In this document: piece after piece, positions 11,137 through 22,339 of the stretch
How the letters are laid out: every line of letters begins with the position of its first letter
Position numbering within the stretch: position 1 is the first letter of the stretch
Origin: Ceratothoa steindachneri
Lineage: Eukaryota; Arthropoda; Malacostraca; Isopoda; Cymothoidae
DNA length: 64,000 bases
NCBI GenBank assembly: GCA_963969495.1
Contig: OZ018318.1
Span: 174,332,294-174,396,293 of the forward strand
Direction: 5' to 3'
Notes under the pieces: model-generated
What the model was told of the DNA's origin: nothing
What the model saw: the letters and a program-made list of their open reading frames with translations, nothing else
Database searches by the model: none
Position numbers and translations under genes: made by a program

Positions 11137-14100
11137 TAGAGGGATTCAAATAATACAAAAAGAAATTAATTATAAATTCTTCATTGTATGTCAATATACG
11201 GTTATAAAAATATTGTAAGTGATAATAAATAGCAGTAATTGCAATAATAATGTAAAATTTATAATAAAAAAGAGATAAATAAAAAACAACCAGCGATTGA
11301 AAATTCAGGCCCTAGTTCACATAACTTAATCTTAAGCTTGGTTCAGGCTATAGAAGGCGAAACTATTAGATATTTCATTTATGGTAGTTGAAATTCATAT
11401 TTAACTTTCTTAGTAATACACAACTTAATTTAATTTCTGGCACTGTAGAAATGTTTTACATCGAACAATATCACAAACATTGAAATGGCGGCCAAATAAC
11501 TACTCTTCGTTTTATTTAAAATATCACATTTTTACGATTTTTCCTGGGCAAAATAACTATCAGATAGCAAAATTGGGGAATTAATGGTCACTTCACAATA
11601 AAAAAGAATCAATTTACGGTTTTAATTTGTCAATATATGCTGTCTAAACTTACATATTCAGCATGGGCTTCAATAGAACAAACGTTTTCACACCACTGTG
11701 CGAAGTGCAAAAAGGGTACACCATTTTGGGCGGAGTTTCTTAGTCCCACTGCCATTCAAAATGACTTTCGATACTTTCCCTAAACTCTATATTAGTTCAT
11801 TGACTATAACTAGAACAAATCTGAAAATAACAAATGTGATTTTTGCCGTGAGACCTCAGGGGGTGCACAGTACCGTCCAAAGGGCCGCAGCTTGGGCACT
11901 AGTGGGATACAGTGACTCGCTTCGTGCGTATTAAGAGCGTCCACTAGGCGTATCCGATGCTGTGTGAATGTAGCTAAGTAGTACCATATTAATCGTGTAC
12001 TCAAAAGTTACTAATTGTTAATAGTTACTTAAATAGGAGCTCGAATATAGTCTTTAGTGCTCATTATTGCATAAAGTGCTCAATAATCTCTCTAAAGTAC
12101 TTAAAAGAACTCAGCTGTAGCGCATAGGGAGTAGAAGCTCAATATGTACTCCATAGTGTTTGAACTATAATTTGAATTCCTCTTTGCAATCCACTTACCT
12201 ACATGTATGTGCTCCAAAATTCAGCCTAAGACCCTTCCCATTATATTCAATCCTTCTATCTTCACCTTCTTCTCGATGCATCCCACATTTGCATTTAACG
12301 GTGCTGAATCAAAAGATTGCTGACATCGCTGCCCTCGTTAATCTTTTTTGTTATATATCGTTTTATTGAACATAAATTAGCTTTGATTGATAAGCAAAGT
12401 ATTAAATGCCCTGCACGGGGATTCATTACCCTACAGCAATTCATATTAATAGGGTTGTTTATTCCATTTTCTTTCAACTGTCATCTCATTTATCCACTCT
12501 TTCAGGCCTTGTTGGCCAAATACAATTAATCTATGCTATCCATTCTACCTTCAGCGTCTCTTCGTTGAATTATCTTATCCCAAATTGTGCGGGTATGATT
12601 GAGATAAAATAAGGTATGTAGCAATGGAGTCGTCCTTTTCTTACCTGTATCGTTTTAAGATAATCTAGAAGTCGGAGTTTATCATCAATTTAGCCGACTA
12701 TCCTTAATGTGATTATTCAGGTTTGAGTGTACGGATTTTTAGTAAATATGAAGTTCTCATGTGGGAGTTAAAGATATGATGTTCAACACGATCAAGCCAT
12801 TTGGGCCTATTTTGTTTTAACCCGCGCACATGGTGGTTAATATGGTTAAGGTGTAGTAATGCTGATCATTTACCGATGGTCATCGATGTGGTAGAAGTGC
12901 CAGGGGATTATCTTTTGGGAAATTTGAATTGTCACCCTTGATGAAATTTAGTGTCTTCCTATATCTCTGATCGTTAATAAGAATACTGCGAATTCCTTAT
13001 ATTTGCTCTCGGTAAATTAAAAAGAGCTATCTTTAATTTACATTTGAGAGCATTCCGAACCTTACCTAAAATTCATATAATCTATCCGACTTTTCTAAGT
13101 TAAATGAAAAAAACATTTTAAATACAATCTGAAAATAAAATAATAATTCTATATATTTTCAATCGAAAAGTTCGGTTAAGTTTTATTTTAAACTTAAGGG
13201 GATTATGCCATAAAATGGTAAGGTATTGATTAGAACGGACAATGGCTTATCTGATGGGTGATTAATTTGGAACGAGGTGGCCCTGTTATTACCTTTAAGA
13301 TATTTCTATGTCTAAATCTATTATTGGGTTTTAGTTAGTACTTTTAAAAGTTTGGTTAAAATACAACAAAGAGAAATTATAGAATTAATTATAATTCACT
13401 CGTCTCGCTTGTCGTCTGGTTTACGTGCCTCGTTACAGTTAACTTTCCCGTAATTGCTTCATAAATATGGATGCAGAGGTTCACTTTCCATAGTTTACTG
13501 ACGCTTTTACTTTCTTTTTAGAGTATTTCTTTTCTTGGTGGAATTTTAGAATATTATTTGTATTTATGGACTTAAATTTGCATTATCTTACGAAGTAAAA
13601 ATGCATTCAGTGAGAAAAACAACTGAGAAAAGAGATAAATTAAATGGCGATTGCGTGAGTGCTAGCCAGATGGTCACTCAGGTAATCAAAGCTTTCAGTA
13701 AATATGTAGGTGGGCAAACTTTTCACATTTCCGATAAATTATGACCACAAATGTTATTTGCTATTTGATATATAAATAAGTCTGTCATTGGAAAGCTTTC
13801 TGATAATTTGTTCCAAATACGAGGCAGCAGCAACCAGAGGTGACCATATCTAAGAATAAAGATTAATATTTTCACCTGATATAGACAAAATATTGGATGA
13901 TCTACAAAAAGAAGGGTATTTAAAAATACTCTTGTATTTTTAGTTACTTGAGGGAATCACTATTTGGATAAGCTTAGCGGGTCCTATAATCATCCTTTGA
14001 TTGGCTCGCCGTGGATGTCCAGCCTCAATGATCTTAATGATAGAGCTACACATCAAATGGTTGAAAGTATACACATGACATTGATTATATAACAAAAGCA

Positions 14101-16004
14101 ATGGCTCCTATTATATAAGACCGAGCAAAGAGGACATATCGATGCAAATTTTATTGTCATTTCTAAAAAATGCTACTTTCAATCTAGCTAGAACTAACCA
14201 CGGAGTTCGTGCCGAGACAGCTCTGTCTCATCGAAGGGATAGTAATATTATTACTTACTTGTCCCAGAAAACGTTGGCCATTATTAATTTTTTTCCCAAC
14301 TTATTTGAATTTAACGAGTTCAGGAGATCCAATAGGAAGCAAATGTATGAAGCGTACATTAATTAACTGTTAAGCAGATGAGATATCTATTGCAAAAGCG
14401 ATGTGATGGCTTGTTAAAATACGATTATCTTTTGCGCACTTTTTGAAAGCAGCCACTATTTATTCATCCCTTGAAGTTATGTTCTATCTACCCTTTTGAT
14501 CATTTTGATGCTCACCTCTGCCATTTTGACAATGTTTAAAACATTTTTATATTGTTCATTCTTAAGAAAACCATCCCCGAACCTTTTTACAAATCGATCC
14601 TTACTATTGGCATAGAATTACAATGAATTTGCCCTAGAAATCTGATAGCTGCTTTTCATTTAATAGGCACTGCTTTACATGGCTGAAAATATTTTTAATA
14701 AAATCTGTACGACACAATGAGTAGGCTATGAATAAATAAGGCTGATATGAGTGAAGTAAGGTTTTAAAGAAGTATAAGAATATCTTAAGTATTTGAAAAA
14801 AACTCCCTATGTTAGAAGAGAAATCTTTCGTGGTATTAATGATTTACCCTTCTATTAGAAAGGAGATATTCCCTCTGGGGTTAAAAAATTGTTTATCTTA
14901 TTATATTACATAATAGAGTCGCAACATCAAAATCTCCAGTATGTGTTTTTGTGTGTCTACTTCATACCATAATTAAACGGAGTTTATTTCAAATTGAAAA
15001 AGTTGACAAGGAGCACTTATTTTCATAAAAGCCGATTATTTAAGGAGCAAACAAACTGGTAATTTTATATCTCTTAGTTTTGAGGTGATTAATTTACCCA
15101 CACTCTCTTTTGTGCGAGGTAATGCGGAAATTCAAGATAAGCACAAATTCTGAACATGAGGAAATTTTGCACAGTTTTAATTTTCCCGAATTTCTCATAG
15201 TTGATTATGCTTGCTACATCTTTGACCGTTGTTACGGCTCGCTATCTTTGGTTATTGTATAGATATAGCTGCTATCGTCAGTATATAGATTCTTCATGCT
15301 TTCCGTTGTTCTTAGAGGTGGTAGACTGGCCGTGTTCCTTACATTGTTACTTGCACTACACTACAATTCTTTGAAGGCCCTTCATTCTCATTGGTTTCAA
15401 AAAATACATCTCTTTAACACAAAGACACAATGGCGCTTGCAATCTAAACAAACCTAATATATCACAAATTCTACTTGGTGATATTTGTGATATCTTCTCT
15501 TTTCTCTCTTTCTCTTTAATTACTCGGCCGCTTTCCATCTTCTCCAACTTTACACTTTGTCCCTATAGTGACGCTAATGCGCAGGCCTATGTGCCCAAAA
15601 TAAAATAGTTGTAATTTTACCTTTGTGCGGAGAGACAAATATAGATAGAATAGTTTGGCTGTTTCAATCTATCCTAATTCCCGAATTCAAGTGACTTATC
15701 CAATGATTCATAAAAGAGTGTCCTTGAAACAACTAAACAATTCATGAATCACTCGAATATTAATGGAATCGATTAATCAGCTTCATGAATTATACCTAAA
15801 TGTAAAAAAACGGGCTTTATTCAGCGGAAGGTCATCTTACGCATAAATCTCATCTTTAGAAGCTAAAAAATCTTAAGAAAAATCCTTCTCTCACACAATA
15901 TTTAATTTGGCAAAGATAATATCGAAAAATGTGGAATCTCATTAATAAGGACCAAATATTAAGGACCAAAATGCGAAAGTCAAGAAACAAAATTCATATC
16001 ATAC
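11137..16004. other. Long non-coding AT-rich stretch
   Basis: No gene or element recognised. Open frames at 11698-11934, 12160-12612, 14142-14366 and 15356-15547 are short, mutually overlapping in some cases, and resemble nothing I know. Around 12050-12110 the motif AGTGCTCA recurs near AATAATC, but too few copies exist to call a repeat array. Confidence 0.45.
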
Positions 16005-16560
16005 TTGGTTACATTGACAATGTTCTTACGATGGTTGTGTCTTGCCGTGGTGAAAAGGTTTGAGTGTTCCAATGATTACAAGAAAGATGCCATTGGGAGT
16101 TTAAAACTCCTTCTAGGGTCACCCAAGGAGGTATGGTCGTGGATGACGTGCCAGACTAAACGCAACCAACAACAAGTCAGAAATGGGTCATATAAGATTC
16201 CTATGTTTGGCTCCGGCGGATAAGGGCAGTGTCCAGCGGGCAGGCGTGACAAAGGCGGGCCTTGATAGACCAGGAGTGTGCAACCCGATGCAACCAGCCT
16301 CGGAGAAACTACATGTCTCAATGTTTTGAGCCGCAGTAGACACGTTACTGGCCAAGTACGCGCGCGTGGTCGTTGCACAACAACGATCGCCTAAAACATA
16401 TTTCTCAGTAAGTGGCCGAGGAGACCAGATAACTATGGACGGAATCGATGCTCGGACACTAGAGCCTACGACGGCATTGACAACATCAAACATCTTAGAG
16501 ATTTCTTGCCACCAGCACATTGGTTTTCGTCATGTTAGGCCCGGTATTGTTTGAGCCATC
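16005..16560. other. GC-richer island before a LINE remnant
   Basis: Base composition rises sharply relative to both flanks, with many CG dinucleotides (for example GTACGCGCGCGTGGTCG near 16360). Frames on both strands are broken (16005-16223 plus; 16076-16378 and 16188-16520 minus). It sits just upstream of the reverse transcriptase remnant at 16630, so it may be the 5' part of the same non-LTR element. I recognise no protein in it. Confidence 0.4.
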
Positions 16561-16629
16561 CTGGAGATCCTTAAATTAAATTAACCATGGATTCATTTTG
16601 GAACGGTTAAACTTGTGAAACTGTCGAAT

Positions 16630-16975
16630 CGAAATATTCAAAATGAGTGGGGACCTATACACTCCATCCAATTATCTTCTCATAGCCATTTTGGTTACAT
16701 TTGAAAAATTACTTACAAAATAATACATCTTTAGCTGATATACTTCTTTTCAAACGATGTTCTCCTATCCGACAACAGATTTGGCTTCAAATCCAATTCT
16801 TCTACAGAAAAAGCAATATTGGCGCTTACGAAGCCAAGCTATAAGAGCTAAATGGCCTGAAAATTTTAGCACACTACTTTTTAGAAATAAATAAAGCTTT
16901 GACATAATGAATCATGTAATTTTACGTGTGAAAGGGCTCACATATGGATTACCGGCAGCCCTTTTGTAATGGCCC
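16630..16975 (+). pseudogene. Non-LTR retrotransposon reverse transcriptase remnant
   Basis: The plus strand shows two consecutive blocks of a LINE-type reverse transcriptase in different frames. The first, around 16745-16845, reads LLSDNRFGFKSNSSTEKAIL, matching the usual 'QFGFR...ST..A' segment. The second, around 16890-16970, reads LEINKA then FDIMNHVILRVKGLTYGLPA, matching 'FLDLSKAFDTVNHDILL.KL..YGI'. In the second, the first catalytic aspartate of D-x-x-K-A-F-D reads E, and a frameshift interrupts KA/FD. Upstream residues (GPIHSIQLSSHS) may be a degraded 'YRPISLL' block. No YxDD block is present, so the copy is truncated downstream. Assignment to a clade is not possible from this much. 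Confidence 0.75.
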
Positions 16976-17991
16976 GTGTCATAATTAACTAACAAGAAGC
17001 AATATTTTGAATTAAATCGATCTAAATCTAGCCAAGTTCACATTAAATATAGTGCCTCCCCCCATTCCCAGGGAGGTATTCCTTGGAAATTCTTATTCTC
17101 TGCTATGTGAATGTCTATTGTATATGCACAAAGTATGTATTCACTTTGACCTGACCCTACCCACATCGCCTGGTATTTTCCAGCCTCAAAAAATATATTC
17201 CCATGTCTTGAGACATGATTGCCTCCCAATCTCAAATTCAAAGGATCTCCATGTAGAATGGACTCCTAGCGTACAGTGAAGTTTTTTAATTCCTTTCAAA
17301 AGTATTAAAAATATTCTGATAATCTAAAATTAGTTTAACTGCCCACCTTTACAACTTTGAACCTCCCTACAGTCATCCCAAGCCTAAACTTCCCTGCGGT
17401 CTCCCTTCCCTAAATTAACCCAACTCTCCTCATTCTAACCAATAAATATATTCTTCTTAAGTTGATTTAAATCTTCTCGTATAGTCTTCACTTCAAATTT
17501 TTGAGTTATAAACAGACTTCTGAATTTAATTAACTAACTCTCTTAAAAATTGAGAAAATAGTTTTGACCATTATTTAATGTTATTCGGTGACTCTACTAG
17601 AGTGATTTGGGTTATTTAATGCCATAAAACGTGACGTTCGGTCGCTTCCATTTTTTTCAGTTCTGTACAGGGTGTGCTCTATCAATATTTTTACAATGAT
17701 AACACTGTACAACAAATTTCAGTGTCTAGAAAAAAACATAGATCATTTAGATTTTATTATGAGGTTGAGTGTGCTGAATTCGAATTTGATAACAAAAAAT
17801 TCCCATCACGTAGCATTTTTTTTGTAAATTGCCGAATTAATAATTATGCAATTGATTTGATACTAATTTCCAAGATAACATAAATATATTGTGCTCACAA
17901 TGTAAAATTTAATGTATCCATTTTAATTAATTCATGAATATATAATGAATTAACATGTTTGTTAGCATTATTTAATGTATTACCCTACATT
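16976..17991. other. AT-rich stretch without recognisable gene
   Basis: Short frames at 17038-17279 on both strands and 17674-17883 on plus match nothing known. A pyrimidine-rich patch lies at about 17340-17430. Confidence 0.45.
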
Positions 17992-18872
17992 TTAGTATTT
18001 ACTTCTTCGTTTGTAAGACGTCTCACGTATGTCACGCTTAAGATTCCAGCAGAAGTCAGCCAGCATAGCAGGGCTCCATTTTTCCTTATACCAGTTTTCC
18101 ATTGACGCTATATTTTGATGTAAAATCTCTCCATTTTCATTCTCTGGGAAGATAGACGGATGAGAATGAAAAAAGTATATCTTCAGTGACATATTGCATC
18201 CGAGATCTTGGTAATACTTGATTAAGCTGTCCAATCAATGCTCTCGCTAATCTCCTGCTGCTTTTCTCAAAGTCCTTTGCTTTCATCTTTGAATGCATAC
18301 CAGGCCCATATCTCAATTTCATCCATTGTGACTTAGAAGTCCTCATCAGATATAAGTTGATGAATCTGAGAGCCTAGGAATACGGCTTCTTTAACGTTAC
18401 TATCACTTATTTTAAAAGAGATCACTTTGAGGTACTGGAAACATGGGTTTTATGTTTAATTGCTTAGGTAAATTGCTACAATAAACTTAGTTTTATATGC
18501 AGTGGTGGCAAAATGATTTACTCATAAATTATGGCATCAAGGCGTCATAGATTCCTGAGGTACCCATTCTGTACGTACATAATGTTCTGATCTGCCCCTA
18601 CTGTCCCACTTGCAAAGGAAGCACAATTATGTAGGGCTACTACTTTCAAGTCCGTAAATATTAGCCACTCATGCTCCTTGTAGATTATGCAGTCTAGAAT
18701 AAAAGCAAGGTGATCATATTTCTCTCTTAAAATGACTGAGTGATTAACTGGAACTAAATGCATGGTGTTCACAATGTGCAACAAAACCGCTTTTATGTTG
18801 TAAAGGGATGCATCTATGAATACCCTCCACTTATTTGGTTCATAGATCAGCTCAAAGACATAGAATAGGCCT
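17992..18872 (-). pseudogene. Family W, core and C-terminal exons (locus 2)
   Basis: The minus strand from 18872 downward gives the most informative piece of family W. It starts just after a splice-acceptor-like TTTTTTCAG (AG at 18873-18874 on the complement). The reading is LIYEPNKWRVFIDASLYNIK, AVLLHIVNTMHLVPVNHSVI, LREKYDHLAFILDCIIYKEH, EWLIFTDLKVVAL. In a shifted frame follows CFLCKWDSRGRSEHYVRTEW. Further on come ISDSNVKEAVFLGSQIHQLI (near 18400), GCNMSLKIYFFHSHPSIFPE, GEILHQNIASMENWY and MLADFCWNLKRDI (17992-18234). The order strand-strand-strand-helix-strand with D-x53-D resembles an RNase H fold, with a Cys-rich insertion after the second D and a possible third acid in GEILHQ. That catalytic reading is inference. 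I recognise the family only as uncharacterised, repetitive proteins in invertebrate genomes. Several frameshifts and stops make this a pseudogene. Confidence 0.75.
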
Positions 18873-20127
18873 CTGAAAAAATTATGTAGGAGAACAACAT
18901 AGGAGGACCACTTTGAACCCCCCCTCTCCTTTTCGAGGAGAGACCACGTGGTCTCAAAAAAAAACCCAAGGAAGGGAAATAACGAAGATTCTCACCTGGA
19001 AGCCGGTCAAACATCGAACCTGCGTTTGTGTAAATCAGCCAAAAACCCCCTCGACATGAACCGTAGACAAATTTATCCCCCGCCAGACAAGAGCATCCAG
19101 TCAACCTAATGCCTCGAGGCCAAAATAGGCGCCAAACAATCATCTTTTCAAACACTTATCTGAAACAGAGTAACCTGTTCGGCACCAGGATTTTGCTTGA
19201 AACAACAGTCGTGCCCGTAGGGATTTTAGACATTTAGCCGGCTGAGTATATATATATATATATATTCAGGGTGCAGCATTACTCCGGAGAGGGTACAGAT
19301 CACGTCCCCATTTCGTCTTCGAAAAAAAACGCTCGTGAAGTGGTTTTGTCAAAGAGTTCGTGTGACATACTCCTCTCACCCCTTTCACGAAAGTACGTCG
19401 CCCCATCCTAGTGTACTCCTTCTAGCATAAGTCAATCTCGCTACTCCGCCCAACAGTAATTGATCTTGCTCCAACCTGACCTCGCTCCTTCTTGAGGTAA
19501 TCGACTCCCGAGGCAAGATCTCATCGCCGCGTTGCAATATCTTCTCATCCCGTGCAATCTGAGTCTTGGTTCCTTCACCACCTCTTCCTACTCCGAGAAG
19601 CTACTCCGCAAGGTAAAGATAATTCCGCCCATTTTTTAAATCACTCTTGGAGGTTATTCCCCGCTGTCCATAATTTTTTAATTGCCGAGTCTCATTTTCA
19701 CTTTCATATTTGCATTAGTCCATGTCTGAACTGTTCAGTGCAAGTGCATAACATCTCAATCTTGACCCGTGTATATATTTTTTGTGATTACCTTTTTTTC
19801 CTGTTGTAATTAAATCATTTAATTTGGGGTAGTGTTTTTAAATAACCTTGAATGAATCCTGGCATTTTCCGAAACCTTTAAGGCCAACCTCACGCACTAG
19901 CTTACGCCCCCTTTTGTTTGAGCCTCCCATTGAACTGGACCGAGGCCTACTTTCCCCACCCTTCATTCACCCGCGGCCTCTTAGCTTTGGGCAGCCTATT
20001 TATGCGTGTACTGACCCACGGACTAGGTTGTACACCCATAATTCCTCGACATATTACAATAAGTTAGGTTTTTTTCGAAAGTGGAGAATTACTGTGAGTT
20101 TGCAGAATGCTTCCTAAATATTGTAAT
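18873..20127. other. GC-richer segment between family W exons (intron or insertion)
   Basis: This 1.25-kb segment lies between two family W exons on the same strand, so it is an intron, an inserted element, or both. It begins at an acceptor-like site for the minus-strand gene. It has a distinct composition with C-rich runs (18918-18930) and a pure TA tract at 19247-19265. Open frames at 18847-19155 (minus) and 19848-20117 (plus) match nothing I know. No terminal repeats were found. Confidence 0.4.
19247..19265. repeat. Short (TA)n tract
   Basis: About nine TA units in a row within the GC-richer segment between family W exons. Confidence 0.9.
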
Positions 20128-20430
20128 TCAAGCATGTTTATCCAAAAGGTTGCATTGTTGCAGACGTAAGGCCAAGCCTTCACTATGTTGCTTAATAAGT
20201 GTTAGATCCCGAATTAAATCATTGATTACCGGTTTGGTGATGAGGTGTGGTTTCTTGTCAGATTCAAGCTGTGCGACATATGGTGTATTTTGAGATTCTG
20301 AATCGAATAAATTGCTCGTGTCATCGCTTAGTAGTTCAGAGGGTGGGTGTGTTACAGGAATAGAACTTGAATGTTGAAGTTGGCAAATAGCACAATGAAA
20401 ATCTAAAAAAATGATTGATTTCTTGCAGTT
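20128..20430 (-). pseudogene. Family W, second exon region (locus 2)
   Basis: The minus-strand frame reads HPPSELLSDDTSNLFDSESQ, an acidic spacer, then PHLITKPVINDLIRDLTLIK and QHSEGLALRLQQCNLLDKHA before a stop at 20128. The second block corresponds to VHLNDLAWDLGVSKANTQLL and GSRLRESNLLA at the third locus (about 35.9-36.6 kb), so the two are homologous exons. The open frame extends upstream to 20532 but the part beyond about 20430 (FIFCLILFSC) lies next to the LTR start at 20489 and does not resemble the family. With 22340-22610 and 17992-18872 this exon makes up one gene copy in the expected N-to-C order. Confidence 0.6.
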
Positions 20431-20857
20431 TCTATTGCGATGTGCAGTGCAAGAAAATAAAATCAGACAAAAAATGAATGTTACTGGCTGTAAGGAAATC
20501 ATCACTCTCCCGTTCTCTCTCAGTGGAGACACGGGAAGGTAACTCTAAAGACATCCGGGCCCGGGACCGTGGGTCAAACTCGTAGCCAACGCCTCTCGTC
20601 AGTGGTCTCTATGAATAGCCTAATGGTTTTAAACTGCAAGATCTCCCCTACAAGAGTATATTCAATTTCACCTCAAGTAAGAAATTGGAGACGCGTTTCT
20701 CTCAAGCTCGAAGGCCGGCAGGAGCCCAGGTAAGACTCGGTGAGAAAAACCTTTGGAATAAGAACCCTCCTGCAGCACGTCCACAGGCCCCCCCTTCTAC
20801 CTCTACCACAGTAGGGTGACAAGGTATAAATAACAAACACTTGGGAAAAACGGGGGA

Positions 20858-20989
20858 GAATAAGTGAGTCTCCAGGCTACGAAGTCCCCAGATCGAGGCC
20901 GAGCTACCAAAACTAGACAGGTAAAATACGTGAGTCGCCAGAATACGAAGTCCTCTGCAAGAAAGGAAGAGCTACTAAGGGAGCTAAGA
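20858..20989. repeat. 66-bp tandem repeat, two units
   Basis: Units start at 20858 and 20924 with a GAATACGTGAGTCGCC-like phrase followed by CTACGAAGTCCCCAG and a GAGCTACCAA-like end. The corresponding place in copy B has three units. Confidence 0.85.
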
Positions 20990-21035
20990 AGCAGCTCATC
21001 CTCGAGCTAGTCCCTGGTTATCAAACCGAACGTTG

Positions 21036-21600
21036 AGTTATCTTGTTCAAGTTCAACTTACTCTCGTCAGAGAGACTCCTCATATCCTGGTGCACCCTAA
21101 AGCCCAGTTAAATCCCTAGCCCTTCAGGAATTACGAAAAGAAGATGGAAAAGGCTACCCCTCGAGCCCGTTACCCGGTGGCCACACCAATCTCATAATTT
21201 AACTTGGTTGAGGAACCAAGTTCAACTTATTTTCGTCAATGAAGCCCCCCTTCTATCCCGGTGTATCCCAAAACACCAAGATAGGCCTCGCCCTTGATGA
21301 AGACTGGAACTAAGAAGAAGTTCATCCTCGAGCTAGTTCCTGGTTACCAAACCGACCTTTAAGTTAACTTGTTCAAGTTCAACTTATTCTCGTCAGAAAG
21401 ACACCCCTTTTCTATCCTCGCCCTTGAAGAAGAGCCTGGCCTCCCAGTACAGTCATTTCCCATGATGAATTACGTAATAAAGGAGAAAAAACTCCCCCTC
21501 GAGACCATTCCCCGGTGGTCACACCGAACTCTAAGTTAACTTGGTTTAAGATCCAAGTTTACTTTGTCTCGCCAGAGAGAACCCGCCTACTCTGGTTCCT
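21036..21600. repeat. About 165-bp repeats within LTR A
   Basis: Four diverged units with starts near 21036, 21195, 21361 and 21533. Each has a core resembling AAGTTAACTTGTTCAAGTTC followed by a CTCGTCAGAGAGAC-like phrase. The second unit contains a perfect hairpin, AACTTGGTT-GAGG-AACCAAGTT, at 21201-21222, conserved in copy B at 57220-57241. Confidence 0.75.
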
Positions 21601-22140
21601 CCTAAAGCATCGTGATTGTTCTTACCCTTTAAAGACCCACGAACATTAAATACCGTGTGGACCCCCTTCTGCTACACTCGCCAATGTACCTTGTGATCTC
21701 GAACACCTCCAACAATCTGGTCGATGCACGCGTCAAAGGACCTACCAGATATCTGTAGTGTCTGGGGCTTATTGAGTTCAAGGTCAAACTCAAATCCGCC
21801 GCCAAAGCAACCAAGGTATTTAAACTCCAGTAGAGATAATTATCCTATTTATTGTATACTGAAGTGAGTAGCGAATTAGCCAATATTAGAGGGTCAAGTT
21901 AATTCAAGTCATTTTTTGTATATTTGAAAATTCGTAGTATTTCAGTGGTTCATGTTTTGTTTTTGTCTACTAAATTTTTAAATTTGAAATATAAGTTTAT
22001 TTGGGGAATTCCTGTGTGTTTCCTTATATCCTTACGTGTTGAAGCGGCTCTTCATTAAAACAACATAATTAGCACTCTTAGAACAAAGCCTACTTTATCA
22101 AAGAAATATATCACGACTACAAGGTATACCACGACAAAAG

Positions 22141-22158
22141 TGGTGCCCGGTGTGGAGA
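22141..22158 (+). promoter_or_regulatory. Candidate primer-binding site after LTR A
   Basis: TGGTGCCCGGTGTGGAG starts four bases after the LTR end. A TGG just inside a left LTR is the usual start of a tRNA-complementary primer site. The same layout occurs at 58120 and 54604. I cannot name the tRNA. Confidence 0.4.
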
Positions 22159-22339
22159 GATCAAAAGTGGCATTATACGACACTGGATCTGGCAACTTGG
22201 AGAAATAGTGGCACTAAAACATAACATGTATTTTGACCTATTAAAATTCGAAAATCTCTTGAAAATCTATTAAAGACCAGGAAAGAAAACATATGCAATA
22301 TTTGCCGTTAATATCTCTTAAAAAGAAGTAGCAATCCTT

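Larger units (their letters stand above)
20489..22136 (+). repeat. LTR of a retrotransposon, copy A (TG...CA)
   Basis: A 1648-bp block beginning TGTAAGGAAATCATCACTC and ending CACGACA, followed by AAAG and a TGG that could open a primer-binding site at 22141. Its homologue lies at 56444-58115 in the same orientation. Inside are a 66-bp tandem repeat (20858-20989, two units) and four diverged units of about 165 bp starting near 21036, 21195, 21361 and 21533, each with a core like AAGTTAACTTGTTCAAGTTC. The block is more GC-rich than its surroundings. Its left flank is family W exon sequence and its right flank is a short leader then the family W N-terminal exon, so it interrupts that gene copy. 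The clade of the parent retrotransposon is unknown. Confidence 0.65.

Noticed and set aside
8810..11340. CAAGGGGCTGTTAAAT and TAGGGCCTGAATTTT as terminal repeats of the hAT element
   Set aside because: Only a partial match with no 8-bp target duplication that I could see.
16076..16520. Two long minus-strand frames in the GC-rich block
   Set aside because: Opposite strand to the reverse transcriptase remnant and overlapping each other; GC-rich DNA has few stops.
21629..21814. Similar minus-strand frames in both LTRs (also 57611-57838)
   Set aside because: Conserved only because the LTRs are homologous; no known domain, and open on the other strand as well.
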